A stretch of 22,215 bases of DNA from JAVBRU01 sp031547595 (lineage in GTDB: Bacteria; Bacillota; Clostridia; Christensenellales; Aristaeellaceae): contig JAVBRU010000015.1 of the NCBI GenBank assembly GCA_031547595.1, positions 1-22,215 on the forward strand, given 5' to 3'. A model generated the notes under the pieces. That model was not told where the DNA came from. It saw only the letters and a list, made by a program, of their open reading frames with translations, and did no database searches. The position numbers and the translations under genes were made by a program. Below are positions 1-8,745 of this stretch, piece after piece (position 1 is the stretch's first letter; every line of letters begins with the position of its first letter).

Positions 1-7
1 AATAACT

Positions 8-34
8 AAAAAAAGCATGGCATATATACCATGC
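8..34 (-). terminator. Intrinsic terminator of the enzyme operon
   Basis: Read on the minus strand, GCATGG and CCATGC form a 6-bp stem (possibly extended by U-G and A-U pairs) around an AU-rich loop, followed directly by seven T residues (8-14). It lies about 110 nt after the stop of the serine hydrolase, the last gene of the run. The intervening 35-143 shows no gene that I can support. The stem is short and not very G+C-rich, so efficiency is uncertain, but the T-run placement fits a transcript end. Confidence 0.7.
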
Positions 35-143
35 AAGATGCGCTGAGGCACGATCTTGGCCAGTGTCAACCCGAACACGAAATAGCGCTGCGGGAAGGGA
101 CACACCGCCCGGATGGGTTCAGCGTATGGTCGGAGAATGCCTA

Positions 144-1469
144 TCAATATAAATAACCCGTAGCTACCCCTTCAAATTGATTGGTCACAGGATCAAAGGA
201 TTTTCTGGCCTGCACTGTGAGGCTGTTGCCCTTAAAGCGTAGCAGCATGTCCACGCCGCAGGGCGCGTTGCCAATCACAAAACAGCGTATCCGAAGCAAA
301 CCTTCCGCAATCCATCCGGCAGAACACAGCGTGGGCACATCCGGCCAGCCCGGGAAGGTATCCACAATGTTTTCACCCATGCCAAAGCGCATGGGGTTTT
401 TGCCTTTTGCGTTTTCGATGATCAATTCGCCGCTACGAAGCTCTACGCTGACAAACCCCAGCATATTAGGTGCAAAGGCATATACGCCGGGATAATCCCG
501 CTGATACTGAGGCGCATGCGGCACAGCCTGCACCGCTTTTTCATACCGGGTGCAGGGCATATCCTCCTGCCCGATGTAGGGGTACACCTCCTCAAAAAAC
601 GCGTTATAGATACGCTGTACGCCCACGGGATCGAGCCGCGTATCCGCGATGGTGGAAAACAGCACGTTCTTTTCGGGACAGAACACCGCCAGCTGCGCGC
701 CCAGGCCATACCAGGCGTAGCCCGCGCGGGTGCGCCAGCATTGCCAGCCGTAGCCGTATTTTTCTTCCTCATTGGTCTGCATCTCTGTGCCGATATGGCA
801 CTTGCCCATTTCCTCGCAGAACCATTTGGGCACGATCCCGCCGCCACCATCCAGCATCACCTGCGCCGTTTTGTGCATATCCCGAAGGCTCATGCACAGC
901 CCGGTGCCGCCCGTGCAGGCGCCGGAAGGATCGCGCAGCCAAAATTTTTCATCCGCCGCGCCGATCTTTTTAAACAGCCGGTCGTTGAGAAAATCCATCA
1001 CATCCTGCCCGCTGATGCGCTGCACAAGTGATGCCAGCACCTGCGAGCAGCCGGTATCGTAATGGAACACCGTTCCAGGCTCGTGCGTGGACGCGGCGGT
1101 GAAGAACGGCTTTGTCCAGTTCTCGTCTATCCCCTCGCGGTAGGCGGTATTGCGATAGCAGGTGGCCATGCGCAGCATATCGGATATCGTAAGGCGCAGC
1201 AGCCGTTCGTCCGGGTTTTCGGGCAGATAATCGGCAAAGAAATCCGTGATGTGATCGGAAAGCTGCAGCTTGCCGTCGTCTATCAGGATACCAAGGGCCA
1301 GCGCTGTGATGGATTTGCTGACGGAATACAGCCGGTGCGGCTGCCCTTCCCGGAAAGGCGCATAGTACGCGCTGGCCTTTTCCTGCCCATCCACCGAAAG
1401 GATGAAGCCGTGCAGGCACACATCTTCCCGCAAAAGCCTTGCCATAAACGCTTCTATGCGCTGCTTCAT
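144..1469 (-). CDS. Beta-lactamase-family serine hydrolase (cytoplasmic, esterase-like)
   Basis: A 441-residue member of the class C beta-lactamase/penicillin-binding-protein-like hydrolase fold, which includes many esterases. The nucleophile motif SxxK is visible as Ser49-Val-Ser-Lys52 in the context LYSVSKSITALALG. The second motif, normally YxN, reads Y137-D-T. The usual C-terminal HxG/KTG region seems to be replaced by GLGAQ (255-259). The start is set at 1469: the frame is open further upstream, but this ATG overlaps the stop of the preceding GH43 gene (ATGA) and has GGAGG ten bases upstream. There is no signal peptide, so it is probably cytoplasmic. As the last gene of a pectin-degrading operon it may remove acyl groups from imported oligosaccharides. 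That role is inference; the substrate cannot be read from sequence, and a peptidase or amidase function is not excluded. Confidence 0.82.
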   Translation of the reverse strand: MKQRIEAFMARLLREDVCLHGFILSVDGQEKASAYYAPFREGQPHRLYSVSKSITALALGILIDDGKLQLSDHITDFFADYLPENPDERLLRLTISDMLRMATCYRNTAYREGIDENWTKPFFTAASTHEPGTVFHYDTGCSQVLASLVQRISGQDVMDFLNDRLFKKIGAADEKFWLRDPSGACTGGTGLCMSLRDMHKTAQVMLDGGGGIVPKWFCEEMGKCHIGTEMQTNEEEKYGYGWQCWRTRAGYAWYGLGAQLAVFCPEKNVLFSTIADTRLDPVGVQRIYNAFFEEVYPYIGQEDMPCTRYEKAVQAVPHAPQYQRDYPGVYAFAPNMLGFVSVELRSGELIIENAKGKNPMRFGMGENIVDTFPGWPDVPTLCSAGWIAEGLLRIRCFVIGNAPCGVDMLLRFKGNSLTVQARKSFDPVTNQFEGVATGYLY

Positions 1470-2941
1470 ACTTCCTTTTCCTCCACGCGGCAATACGCAA
1501 AATCGGCATGCCCGCCCCATGCGCCAAGCAGATTTATGCAAAATATACCGGGGCGCATGCCCGTCCAGCCACCGCAGCACATGAGCATTTCATCGCCGAG
1601 GGGCAGCATGTTTGCTTCGTCCGCGCCATAGAAAAAGCGGTATGTGCCCTGCCGCACGGCAAGGCGCAGGCAAGCGCTGTCCCCATCCCAAGGCACGGTG
1701 CATATTTGGGTTTCTGTCACGCGCTCGCGCTCGCGGCGGTTGATCTCCCGCACGGTGCCGGATATTAGGCTGATATAGCCCTTTTGCAACGCCGCATAGG
1801 CATACTGGTAGCCCATCATGCCGATACCGGCCAGGTCTCCCCTCTTGCCGTGCAGGGTGAGGCGGATGTCCATATCAAAATCATAGCTTTGCATCAATTG
1901 CGACAGGAACTGGCCTGCGTGGAACAGGCTGTCCGCCGGGGCGGCGTTCAGCCGAAGGCCATTTTGTGTGATGCCGCCAAAGGCGGCGTTCGGGTTGGCC
2001 TGCCACTGCCATTGCAAAGACAGCGCACCCTCAAAAGCATCGCTCATGCAGGGGTTCGCCGCATCCACAGTGCCGGTGCGCGGCATCTCGCCCGATAAGA
2101 CAGGCTGCCCGCCCTCGCCCATCTCCGGCCAGCCGTCCACCCAGTGCACAGGCTGCAGGTGCGGGATGCGGCCATACACACCCACATCCTGGAAATGAAT
2201 AAAATAGTCCTGCCCTTTGCCCGTGTCCACCCAGCCGCCCTGATGGGGGCCATTGACGGGCGTATTGCCCTGCGAAAGAACGATCTTCCGCTCGTAGGGC
2301 CCATAGGGGGATTTGGAGCGCAGCGCCAGCTGATAACCCGTGGCCACGCCCCCGGCAGGACACAGAATATAGTAATATTCCCCGCGGCGGTACATCTTGG
2401 GACCCTCCACAGTGGTATCGCCCTTGTCGTCGCCGCTGTATACCAATTTGCCCTTGTCCAGGATTTGAAGGCCGTCCGCACTCATGGCGTGCAGATACAA
2501 AATATTGTTGATGCCGCTGCGGCTGTTTGCAAAGGCGTGCAGCAAATAGGCGTTGCCATCCTCATCCCACAGCGGGCAGGGATCGATCCAGCCGCACACA
2601 TCCTTCACATAGTGGCACTGCCACTCCCCCGCTGGATCTTTGGCCGTAAATGCCATAAGCCCCTCATCGGGCAGGCAGACGTACACATAAAAAAGGCCGT
2701 TATGATACCGAAGGCTGGGTGCCCAAGTGCCGCACTTGTGCGCAGGCACACCATAGCGTGCAAAGGGCAGGCGCGAAGCAGCGTAGCCGATGGTGTGCCA
2801 ATGCACAAGATCCCTGGAATGCAGCACAGGGATGCCCGGAAGGTAGGTGAAAGACGAAGAAATCATGTAATAATCATCACCCACCCGGATGACATCGGGA
2901 TCGGAGTAATCGCCCTTCAAAATCGGATTTTGGTACATCAT
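1466..2941 (-). CDS. Glycoside hydrolase family 43 (beta-xylosidase / alpha-L-arabinofuranosidase-like)
   Basis: A 491-residue GH43 enzyme. The N-terminal five-bladed propeller begins with NPILKGDYSDPDVIRVGDDY, containing the probable general base Asp14. GWIDPCPLWDEDGNAYL supplies the probable pKa-modulating Asp120, and TTVEGPKMY the probable general acid Glu179. From about residue 310 to the end there is a second, beta-rich domain, as in GH43 subfamilies with a C-terminal beta-sandwich. No signal peptide is present. The start ATG overlaps the upstream stop (ATGA at 2938-2941) and GGAGG lies upstream; a second ATG follows immediately, so the true start may be one codon later. In a pectin operon it would release arabinose or xylose from rhamnogalacturonan or xylogalacturonan side chains. 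Exact specificity within GH43 cannot be assigned by eye. Confidence 0.88.
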   Translation of the reverse strand: MMYQNPILKGDYSDPDVIRVGDDYYMISSSFTYLPGIPVLHSRDLVHWHTIGYAASRLPFARYGVPAHKCGTWAPSLRYHNGLFYVYVCLPDEGLMAFTAKDPAGEWQCHYVKDVCGWIDPCPLWDEDGNAYLLHAFANSRSGINNILYLHAMSADGLQILDKGKLVYSGDDKGDTTVEGPKMYRRGEYYYILCPAGGVATGYQLALRSKSPYGPYERKIVLSQGNTPVNGPHQGGWVDTGKGQDYFIHFQDVGVYGRIPHLQPVHWVDGWPEMGEGGQPVLSGEMPRTGTVDAANPCMSDAFEGALSLQWQWQANPNAAFGGITQNGLRLNAAPADSLFHAGQFLSQLMQSYDFDMDIRLTLHGKRGDLAGIGMMGYQYAYAALQKGYISLISGTVREINRRERERVTETQICTVPWDGDSACLRLAVRQGTYRFFYGADEANMLPLGDEMLMCCGGWTGMRPGIFCINLLGAWGGHADFAYCRVEEKEV

Positions 2942-4566
2942 CGTTCGCCCTCCAGAAGCTCCAGAAACGTTTGGGCGTAGATCACAGCCCCGGTCAAAGA
3001 CAGATGGGTGTTATCCTCAGCGCCGTCTGGATAGTTTTCGTGGCCAACCGGCACCCATACATGCAGCTTTTTGGTTTCCTCCGGCGTCATGCTGGTCAGG
3101 ATGCCTTCGGTCGCCTTCTCCATATCGATCAACCGCACACCGCGATGCACCGCCAGATCTCGCATTGCATTGGGGTAATCGCCATGCGTGTGCAGGAGCA
3201 TGCCGTTTTCGGCAAAATGCCGGCGGGCAATGGACGTGATGAGAATGGGCTCCGCGCCCTGCCGCCGCGCCGCGTCAATGAACATACCCAAATACTGCGG
3301 ATAGGTGATGCGGGCATCGGTGCCCCGCTGCACATCGTCCTTTTCGTCGTTATGGCCAAACTGGATGAGCAGTTTATCGCCCTTTCGCAGGCACAGCTCC
3401 ACAAAGTTCAGACGTTTTTCTGCGATAAAGCTCTTGCTGCTGCGGCCGTTCACCGCGCAGTTGTCCACAAACACGTTTCCCGGTGCGAGGGCCTTGAGCA
3501 TCTGCCCCCAGCCCGTCATGGGCGCTCTGGTGGCCGGATAATCCGCCAGGGTGCTATCGCCGCACAAGAACCAGGTGGGCGTGCGCTTTTCCGGGTTCCA
3601 GTGGTCAAAGCCGCCCAGCACCTCCCGTACGGTGAGGAGGGCCGCTTCTTCCGCCGTCATGCGCTTTTGTTTGGGGTGGCGCGTGGATTGATCGGCACGC
3701 GCACCCCGCGTATCAAACTCCGCATACCGCTCGGTGACCGGGCTGGCGTTCGCCCAGTCCGCAAAGCCCTGTGGGCTCACATGTGCGTCCATATCGCAGT
3801 GCAAAAACACTGTGCGCGCAAACGCGCGCCAGGGCCGCCCCAGCTGTGCCATGCCCTCTTCGCACTCGCCCGTCAGCCTGCAGTGGTTAAAAACAAGGCC
3901 GTAGGGGGATTGCTCCGGCGTGTTGGCGGCGGTGTACAAGCCGCCGCGCTTGTTCATAAACAGCGTGCAGCGCTCAAACCAGCAGCGGTAGGGGCCAAAT
4001 ATGAAGTCCACATCGCCCTGGATGTAGCAATCCTCAAAGTACAGCCGCCCGTGCACCAGCGGGCAGTTGCCCAGGTTCTCTACCAGCGTGCCTGCCTGGA
4101 TATCATGCGGCAGTGCGTCCAGGCGCACCTTCTCGTTGACGGGGCCGCAAAACAGCGTGTCCTGATGCGCGATCATCTTGACATTGCGGAAAATGCCCCG
4201 GTCACCCGCGGCATACACCGCCACAGCTTGCCCCACCACATGGCCGTCCCCGGCGTCGTTGCGGATGGTGAGGTTTTCGATCTCCACATTCTTGCCGGTG
4301 ATCAGCAGGGTATATGACAGGAAGGTGCCCTTCTCGTTTCCATCCTTATCCAGGTCCTTCGCGCAACCGGAGTTGGTAAGGATGGTGCGGTCCCGCGCTT
4401 CACCGATGATGCGCAGGTTGTCCTTGTTGACAATCACCTTTTCGTGGAATTCCTCCATGCGAAGGAGCAATATCGTGGGCGCGCGGTTTCCGGCGGGCAC
4501 GGCATCCACCGCCGCCTGCAGGGAGGTGAAATCGCCGGAGCCATCCTGAGCAATCACATAAATCAT
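2938..4566 (-). CDS. Pectinesterase (CE8) fused to SGNH acetylesterase (CE12-like)
   Basis: A 542-residue bifunctional esterase. Residues 1-320 are a CE8 pectin methylesterase beta-helix: GQAVAVY (112-118), HQDTLF (134-139, catalytic Asp136), GDVDFIFG (184-191, catalytic Asp187) and LGRPW (242-246, Arg244). Residues 330-542 are an SGNH/GDSL hydrolase of the rhamnogalacturonan acetylesterase type: GDST with nucleophile Ser338, a glycine in NGRSSKSF, GHND (404-407), and DNTH with Asp518 and His521. The frame is continuous and all catalytic residues are kept in both halves, so this is a real fusion. It would remove methyl esters and acetyl groups from pectic oligosaccharides. No signal peptide is visible, which is unusual because most pectinesterases are secreted. 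The gene lies 13 nt after the SGNH gene, with GAGGAG upstream of the ATG. Confidence 0.92.
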   Translation of the reverse strand: MIYVIAQDGSGDFTSLQAAVDAVPAGNRAPTILLLRMEEFHEKVIVNKDNLRIIGEARDRTILTNSGCAKDLDKDGNEKGTFLSYTLLITGKNVEIENLTIRNDAGDGHVVGQAVAVYAAGDRGIFRNVKMIAHQDTLFCGPVNEKVRLDALPHDIQAGTLVENLGNCPLVHGRLYFEDCYIQGDVDFIFGPYRCWFERCTLFMNKRGGLYTAANTPEQSPYGLVFNHCRLTGECEEGMAQLGRPWRAFARTVFLHCDMDAHVSPQGFADWANASPVTERYAEFDTRGARADQSTRHPKQKRMTAEEAALLTVREVLGGFDHWNPEKRTPTWFLCGDSTLADYPATRAPMTGWGQMLKALAPGNVFVDNCAVNGRSSKSFIAEKRLNFVELCLRKGDKLLIQFGHNDEKDDVQRGTDARITYPQYLGMFIDAARRQGAEPILITSIARRHFAENGMLLHTHGDYPNAMRDLAVHRGVRLIDMEKATEGILTSMTPEETKKLHVWVPVGHENYPDGAEDNTHLSLTGAVIYAQTFLELLEGER

Positions 4567-4579
4567 GCTGTTTTTCTCC

Positions 4580-5224
4580 TCAAATTAAGCGCAGTTCCTT
4601 CAGCGCATCCGCCGTCATTTGGGCATAAAACTCCGCCCCCGCCCGCTGGGTGTGCGTATCATCCGCCTGGCCGTCCGGGTAATCCGGATAGATTCCAGCC
4701 GGTACGTGCATGTAAAGCCTACGGCTTTCTTCATCGCCCATTGCGCGAATTTTGGCGACACTGATTGAATAAATATCAATCAGCGGCACGCCTTTTTCCA
4801 GCGCCAGCGCGCGGATGGCATCCGGGTAATCATCATGCGATTCCAGCAGCGCACCGTCCCTGAAATACCGGCGGGGAATGGGCGTCATCAATACCGGCAC
4901 CGCGCCGTGGATGCGGGCGGTGTCTACAAAGATGGAAAGATTGCTCTTGAAGGACATCCAGGGATCGGTGTGCCGCCAAACCAGATCGGACGTATCATTG
5001 TGAGTGAACTGGATGAGCAGCACATCGCCCTTCTCCAGCTGTTCTTCGATTTCTACCAGTCTGCCCTCGGCGAGGAAGGACTTGGTGCTTCTGCCGCCCC
5101 GCGCGGCATCAATCACCTCTATGCCGTCCAGATACTCGCACAGCACCTGGCCCCATCCCATGATGGGCGCGCGCTCGGGTTCATAAGGCGCGGCGGTAGA
5201 ATCGCCGCAAACAAATATTTTCAT
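4580..5224 (-). CDS. SGNH/GDSL hydrolase, rhamnogalacturonan acetylesterase-like (CE12-like)
   Basis: A 214-residue single-domain SGNH hydrolase. Block I is CGDSTAAPY with nucleophile Ser9; block II carries the oxyanion glycine in ARGGRSTKSF (41-50); block III is THND (74-77); and block V is DDTH with Asp188 and His191. The order and wording (GDST...GWGQVL...GGRSTKSFLAEGRL...IQFTHND) match rhamnogalacturonan acetylesterases. They also match the C-terminal half of the downstream fusion, so the two are paralogues. It probably deacetylates galacturonic acid residues of rhamnogalacturonan oligosaccharides in the cytoplasm, as no signal peptide is present. Its ATG overlaps the stop of the GH95 gene (ATGA at 5221-5224), implying translational coupling. 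Confidence 0.88.
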   Translation of the reverse strand: MKIFVCGDSTAAPYEPERAPIMGWGQVLCEYLDGIEVIDAARGGRSTKSFLAEGRLVEIEEQLEKGDVLLIQFTHNDTSDLVWRHTDPWMSFKSNLSIFVDTARIHGAVPVLMTPIPRRYFRDGALLESHDDYPDAIRALALEKGVPLIDIYSISVAKIRAMGDEESRRLYMHVPAGIYPDYPDGQADDTHTQRAGAEFYAQMTADALKELRLI

Positions 5225-7467
5225 ACCTGACCTCTGATCTCCATCGTATTTTTTGTGGCAATGATCGTATCCCCGGCGGAGTGGTTGATTTGCCAGCCGT
5301 CCGAAAGCCGGAGCGTCCCGGCGCGGTCGCAGCGGATGGTCGCGGTATAATCATCGTCCGTCCATGCGATGTCCACCGTATACCCGCCCTGCGCGCGCAG
5401 CCCTTTTACGCTGCCCTCTGCCCATTCCCTGGGCAGCGCAGGCAACAGCCGCAGGATGCCGTGCTGGCTTTGCAGCAGCATTTCGCCTATGCCCGCTACG
5501 GAGCCAAAGTTGCCGTCAATCTGGAAGGGCGGGTGATTGTCAAAGAGGTTTGGCAGCGTGGATTTCTCCCACAAAAGGCGGATATTCTCCCACGCTTTAT
5601 CGCCGTCCAGCAGCCGTGCCCACAGGCAGATGATCCACGCGCGGCTCCAGCCCGTGTGCCCTCCGCCATGGGCGAGGCGGCGCTCCAAAGTGTTTCGCGC
5701 AGCCGAAAAAGCCTCCTGCTGCTCCGGCAGAATCTGCGCCGCCGGATACAAAGCAAACAAGTGCGAGATATGCCGATGCCCCGGTGCGGCTTCTGTGCAA
5801 TCGCGCAGCCATTCCTGCACCAAGCCGTCCTTTACGCGCACGGGCTGCAGCCTGTTTTTGAGCGCGGTATACTCTGCCGTATCAAGCCCCAGCACCGCCC
5901 CGCATTCCTCCAGCGCCTCCATCAGCGCGAATATAATCTGGCTGTCCATCGCCGCGCAGTCTGTGAGGATGCCCTCCCTGCCCTCCGGCGTGATGTACAC
6001 ATTCTCCGGCGAGCACGAGGGGCTGACCGTCAGATAGCCGTCGGCCTTTTCTACTAAAGTATCCTGGAAGAACAGCGCCGCCTCCGCCATCAGGTGATAG
6101 TATTCACGCAGGAAGTCCACATCGCCCGTATAGCGGTAATGCTCCGCGATGTGCAGGCACAGCCAGGCGGCGCCCATTGGCCAGTAGGTGGCGGGCATGT
6201 AGGTATCCTGCGGCGCGCAGTCGCCCCACAAATCGGTGTTATGATGCGCCACAAAGCCCCGCGCGCCATACATCTCCTGCGCCACAGCCTGCCCGCGCGG
6301 CAGCATGCGCCGCAGGTGCTCAAACAGCGCCAGGTGCGTTTCGGGCAGGTTCAAATTCTCCGCTGGCCAATAGTTCATCTCGGTATTGATGTTGATGGTA
6401 TACTTGCCGTCCCACGGCGGCTGGAAATCCTGGCACCACACGCCCTGCAAATTGGCGGGCAGGCTGCCTTTGCGAGAGCAAGCAAACAGCAGATAGCGCC
6501 CGAACGCAAAATAATCACCGATCAGGGAGAAATCCAGCTCGCCCGCCATCACCTTTTGCAGCCGCTCGTCGGTGGGCAGATGGGAAAGGCTCTCCCCCGC
6601 CACCTGCAGCGTGCAGCGCCCCATCGCTTCCTGCACATCCGCGACATGCTGGCGCTTGATCTCATCATAGCCCGCTTGCTCTGCGGCATCCAACAGTTTG
6701 AGCGCCTCCGCCTGATAATCGTCGCTTCTAAAACTCGTATAAGAAGTGACAAACAGCGTGCAGTCCTCAGGGCAGAAAAGGAGGTTGCCCTCCGTGCGCA
6801 CACCCTCTCCCACCGCGCGGCACAGCGTGATATACGCTACGCCGTCCTCGCCGGTGCGCCCGTCCAAGAGGATCGTCCGATCGTCCAATGCTTCCACGCG
6901 GTTCACATACATGCCGCGCCGCAGCATCACCCGGCAGGGGTAGCCCTGATATTTGAGCGCAAACACCTGATGCGGGAAGGAAAGCAGGCTCTCCCGCACC
7001 ACTCTTTTGCCCTTACGCACAAAAGACACGGTGTGGATGCCGGTATCGATATTAAGCTCGCGTTTATAATCCTCAACCGGCACTTCCAGGCGGCGCATAT
7101 CGCCCTTGCCCAGCCAACGCATGCCATGCAGCCCGGCAGGCTGATCGCCGTCCAGCGTTTGCAATATCAAATCGCACAGCGTTTGGTACTGCCGCTGCCC
7201 ATCCGGCGTAGCCGTGAGGGCTGTTTCGACCAGGGCCTCGGCCTCGCGGATGCGGTCCTGCGAAAGGAGTTGGCGGATTCTCGGCAGCGCTTCCTTGGCA
7301 TCTTTGTTCACACGGTTTCGAAAGCCGCCATACCACACGGAATCCTCATTGAGGTTGATACGCTCTACCGCCGTGCCGCCAAACACCATCGCACCCATGC
7401 GCCCGCTGCCAAGGGGCAGCGCCTCGTTCCAATCGGCTGCCGGCTGACGGTACCACAGCTTGCTCAT
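5221..7467 (-). CDS. Glycoside hydrolase family 95 (alpha-L-fucosidase / alpha-L-galactosidase-like)
   Basis: A 748-residue full-length GH95 enzyme. The N-terminal beta domain starts LWYRQPAADWNEALPLGSGR, with INLNEDSVWYGG at 37-48. The helical (alpha/alpha)6 barrel carries TININTEMNYWPAEN with Asn359 and Asn361, HHNTDLWG (408-415), LVQEW with Glu552 as probable general acid, PGHRHISHLFALYP (562-575), and FQIDGNFG with Asp651. These correspond to the Asn/Asn/Glu/Asp active-site set described for bifidobacterial GH95. It would remove terminal alpha-1,2-fucose or the related alpha-L-galactose; both occur in pectin and hemicellulose side chains, and sequence alone does not separate them. No signal peptide is present, whereas many characterised members are secreted. 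The start ATG shares one base with the stop of the upstream GH28 gene (TGATG). Confidence 0.9.
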   Translation of the reverse strand: MSKLWYRQPAADWNEALPLGSGRMGAMVFGGTAVERINLNEDSVWYGGFRNRVNKDAKEALPRIRQLLSQDRIREAEALVETALTATPDGQRQYQTLCDLILQTLDGDQPAGLHGMRWLGKGDMRRLEVPVEDYKRELNIDTGIHTVSFVRKGKRVVRESLLSFPHQVFALKYQGYPCRVMLRRGMYVNRVEALDDRTILLDGRTGEDGVAYITLCRAVGEGVRTEGNLLFCPEDCTLFVTSYTSFRSDDYQAEALKLLDAAEQAGYDEIKRQHVADVQEAMGRCTLQVAGESLSHLPTDERLQKVMAGELDFSLIGDYFAFGRYLLFACSRKGSLPANLQGVWCQDFQPPWDGKYTININTEMNYWPAENLNLPETHLALFEHLRRMLPRGQAVAQEMYGARGFVAHHNTDLWGDCAPQDTYMPATYWPMGAAWLCLHIAEHYRYTGDVDFLREYYHLMAEAALFFQDTLVEKADGYLTVSPSCSPENVYITPEGREGILTDCAAMDSQIIFALMEALEECGAVLGLDTAEYTALKNRLQPVRVKDGLVQEWLRDCTEAAPGHRHISHLFALYPAAQILPEQQEAFSAARNTLERRLAHGGGHTGWSRAWIICLWARLLDGDKAWENIRLLWEKSTLPNLFDNHPPFQIDGNFGSVAGIGEMLLQSQHGILRLLPALPREWAEGSVKGLRAQGGYTVDIAWTDDDYTATIRCDRAGTLRLSDGWQINHSAGDTIIATKNTMEIRGQV

Positions 7468-8726
7468 CAGCGCAGTACCTCCACGCTATCATCCACATCC
7501 AGCACTTCGCCGTGTACGCCAATCACCTTCACGCCGCTGAGATCCACCTGCCGCGCATTGCGCAGGAAGAACCCCGCGCCCTTCATATGCGGGCAGCCGT
7601 CCATCATGGCGGGGTAGCCGGGCTCGCCGTCTGGGTCCATTTCCACAACCACATCGCGAAGGCTGATACGCTCCACCGGCATTTCGGAAAGGCCATAGAA
7701 GAAGCCCGCGCAGGCAGATGCTTTGCGCACAGTGACACCGCTGATGGATACATCGCGAAGCGCCGGGGTGCTATCGTCCACAGGGTAGGGCGCTTTGTCC
7801 CACACGCGCTGCATTTTGCCATCCTTGCCGCAGAAATAATACATATTGAACACAAAGGGGCACATCACTTTTTCCATCACGAGGTTGAACAGCTGCAAAC
7901 CTTCCACTGTGCCGCCGCGCCCGCGCCGGGTCTTTAAGCGGATGCCGCGGTCGGTCTCATAAAACACACAATTGCTAACCACCACATTGCGGATGCTGCC
8001 GCTCATCTCGCTGCCCAGCACCACGCCGCCGTGGCCGTGCAGGAAGTGGCAGTTGCTGATGATAATCCGCTCGCACGGGCGGCGGTTTGGCGTATCCTCT
8101 GTGCCGGATTTGATGGCGATGCAATCGTCGCCCACGTCAATGGTGCAATCATGGATGCGCACATCCTGGCAGGCGTTGGGGTTGATGCCATCGGTATTGG
8201 GCGAATCGGCGGGGTTTTTGATGCGGATGCCGCGCACGATCACATCCTGGCAGCGCAGGGGGTGCACCGTCCAGCAGGGCGAATTGCGAAGGTGCACGTT
8301 TTCCAGCGTCACATGCCGGCAATCGGCAAAGCACACGAGGTAGGGCCGGGGATGCTCCACCGTTTTGCTTCTCACCTTGGCCCACCAGAAATCGCCCTGG
8401 CCGTCCACGATGCCATCGCCCGTCACCTTCACCCACTCGGCATCCTGCGCATAAATACAGGCCTGGTGCACCCGGCCCGGCACGCCCTCAAACTCCAGAT
8501 CAATCAGCGGGAAAGCGCTTTCGCTTTGGATAAAGCGCAGCGCGGCGCCGTTTTCGATGTTCAAGGTGATATGGCTGAACAGCCGGATGGAACCTGTTGG
8601 ATACTCCCCGGCGGGTACGTCCAGCACGCCGCCGCCCTGCTGGCGCAGATACTCCACCGCCATTTCAAAGGCCTTCGTCCAGTCGCTGCCGTCCTTGGAA
8701 TACGCGTAAAATTCCCGAATGTTCAT
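7467..8726 (-). CDS. Glycoside hydrolase family 28 (polygalacturonase-like)
   Basis: A 419-residue right-handed beta-helix GH28 enzyme. All four family signatures are present in order: SPNTDG (175-180, Asp179), GDDCIAIKSG (199-208, Asp200 and Asp201), GHGG (231-234, His232) and RLK (263-265, within GIRLKTRRGRGG). It hydrolyses alpha-galacturonosyl linkages in homogalacturonan, rhamnogalacturonan or xylogalacturonan; endo or exo mode cannot be told by eye. There is no signal peptide (MNIREFYAYSKDG), so the enzyme should act in the cytoplasm on imported oligosaccharides. It is the first enzyme gene of the operon, 19 nt after the lipoprotein gene, with GGGAG ten bases before the ATG. Confidence 0.92.
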   Translation of the reverse strand: MNIREFYAYSKDGSDWTKAFEMAVEYLRQQGGGVLDVPAGEYPTGSIRLFSHITLNIENGAALRFIQSESAFPLIDLEFEGVPGRVHQACIYAQDAEWVKVTGDGIVDGQGDFWWAKVRSKTVEHPRPYLVCFADCRHVTLENVHLRNSPCWTVHPLRCQDVIVRGIRIKNPADSPNTDGINPNACQDVRIHDCTIDVGDDCIAIKSGTEDTPNRRPCERIIISNCHFLHGHGGVVLGSEMSGSIRNVVVSNCVFYETDRGIRLKTRRGRGGTVEGLQLFNLVMEKVMCPFVFNMYYFCGKDGKMQRVWDKAPYPVDDSTPALRDVSISGVTVRKASACAGFFYGLSEMPVERISLRDVVVEMDPDGEPGYPAMMDGCPHMKGAGFFLRNARQVDLSGVKVIGVHGEVLDVDDSVEVLR

Positions 8727-8745
8727 GATGCTTTTTCTCCCTTAA

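Noticed and set aside
1..144. 48-codon minus-strand frame with no stop, running off the left edge
   Set aside because: It has no start codon with a ribosome site and runs straight through the T-run terminator; a frame this short stays open by chance too often to call.
1470..1580. N-terminal extension of the serine hydrolase to 1580
   Set aside because: The extension would overlap the GH43 gene by over 110 bases with no ribosome site; the ATG at 1469 has GGAGG and a standard ATGA overlap.
3560..3640. Possible frameshift or assembly join between pectinesterase and SGNH halves
   Set aside because: The frame is continuous, the linker reads as normal protein and both halves are complete, so a genuine fusion is the simpler reading.
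2971..4317. 448-codon plus-strand open frame
   Set aside because: It is antisense to the pectinesterase-SGNH gene, whose catalytic motifs are all intact on the minus strand.
6094..7617. 507-codon plus-strand open frame
   Set aside because: It is antisense to the GH95 gene with all catalytic residues present; no protein-like features are seen on the plus strand.
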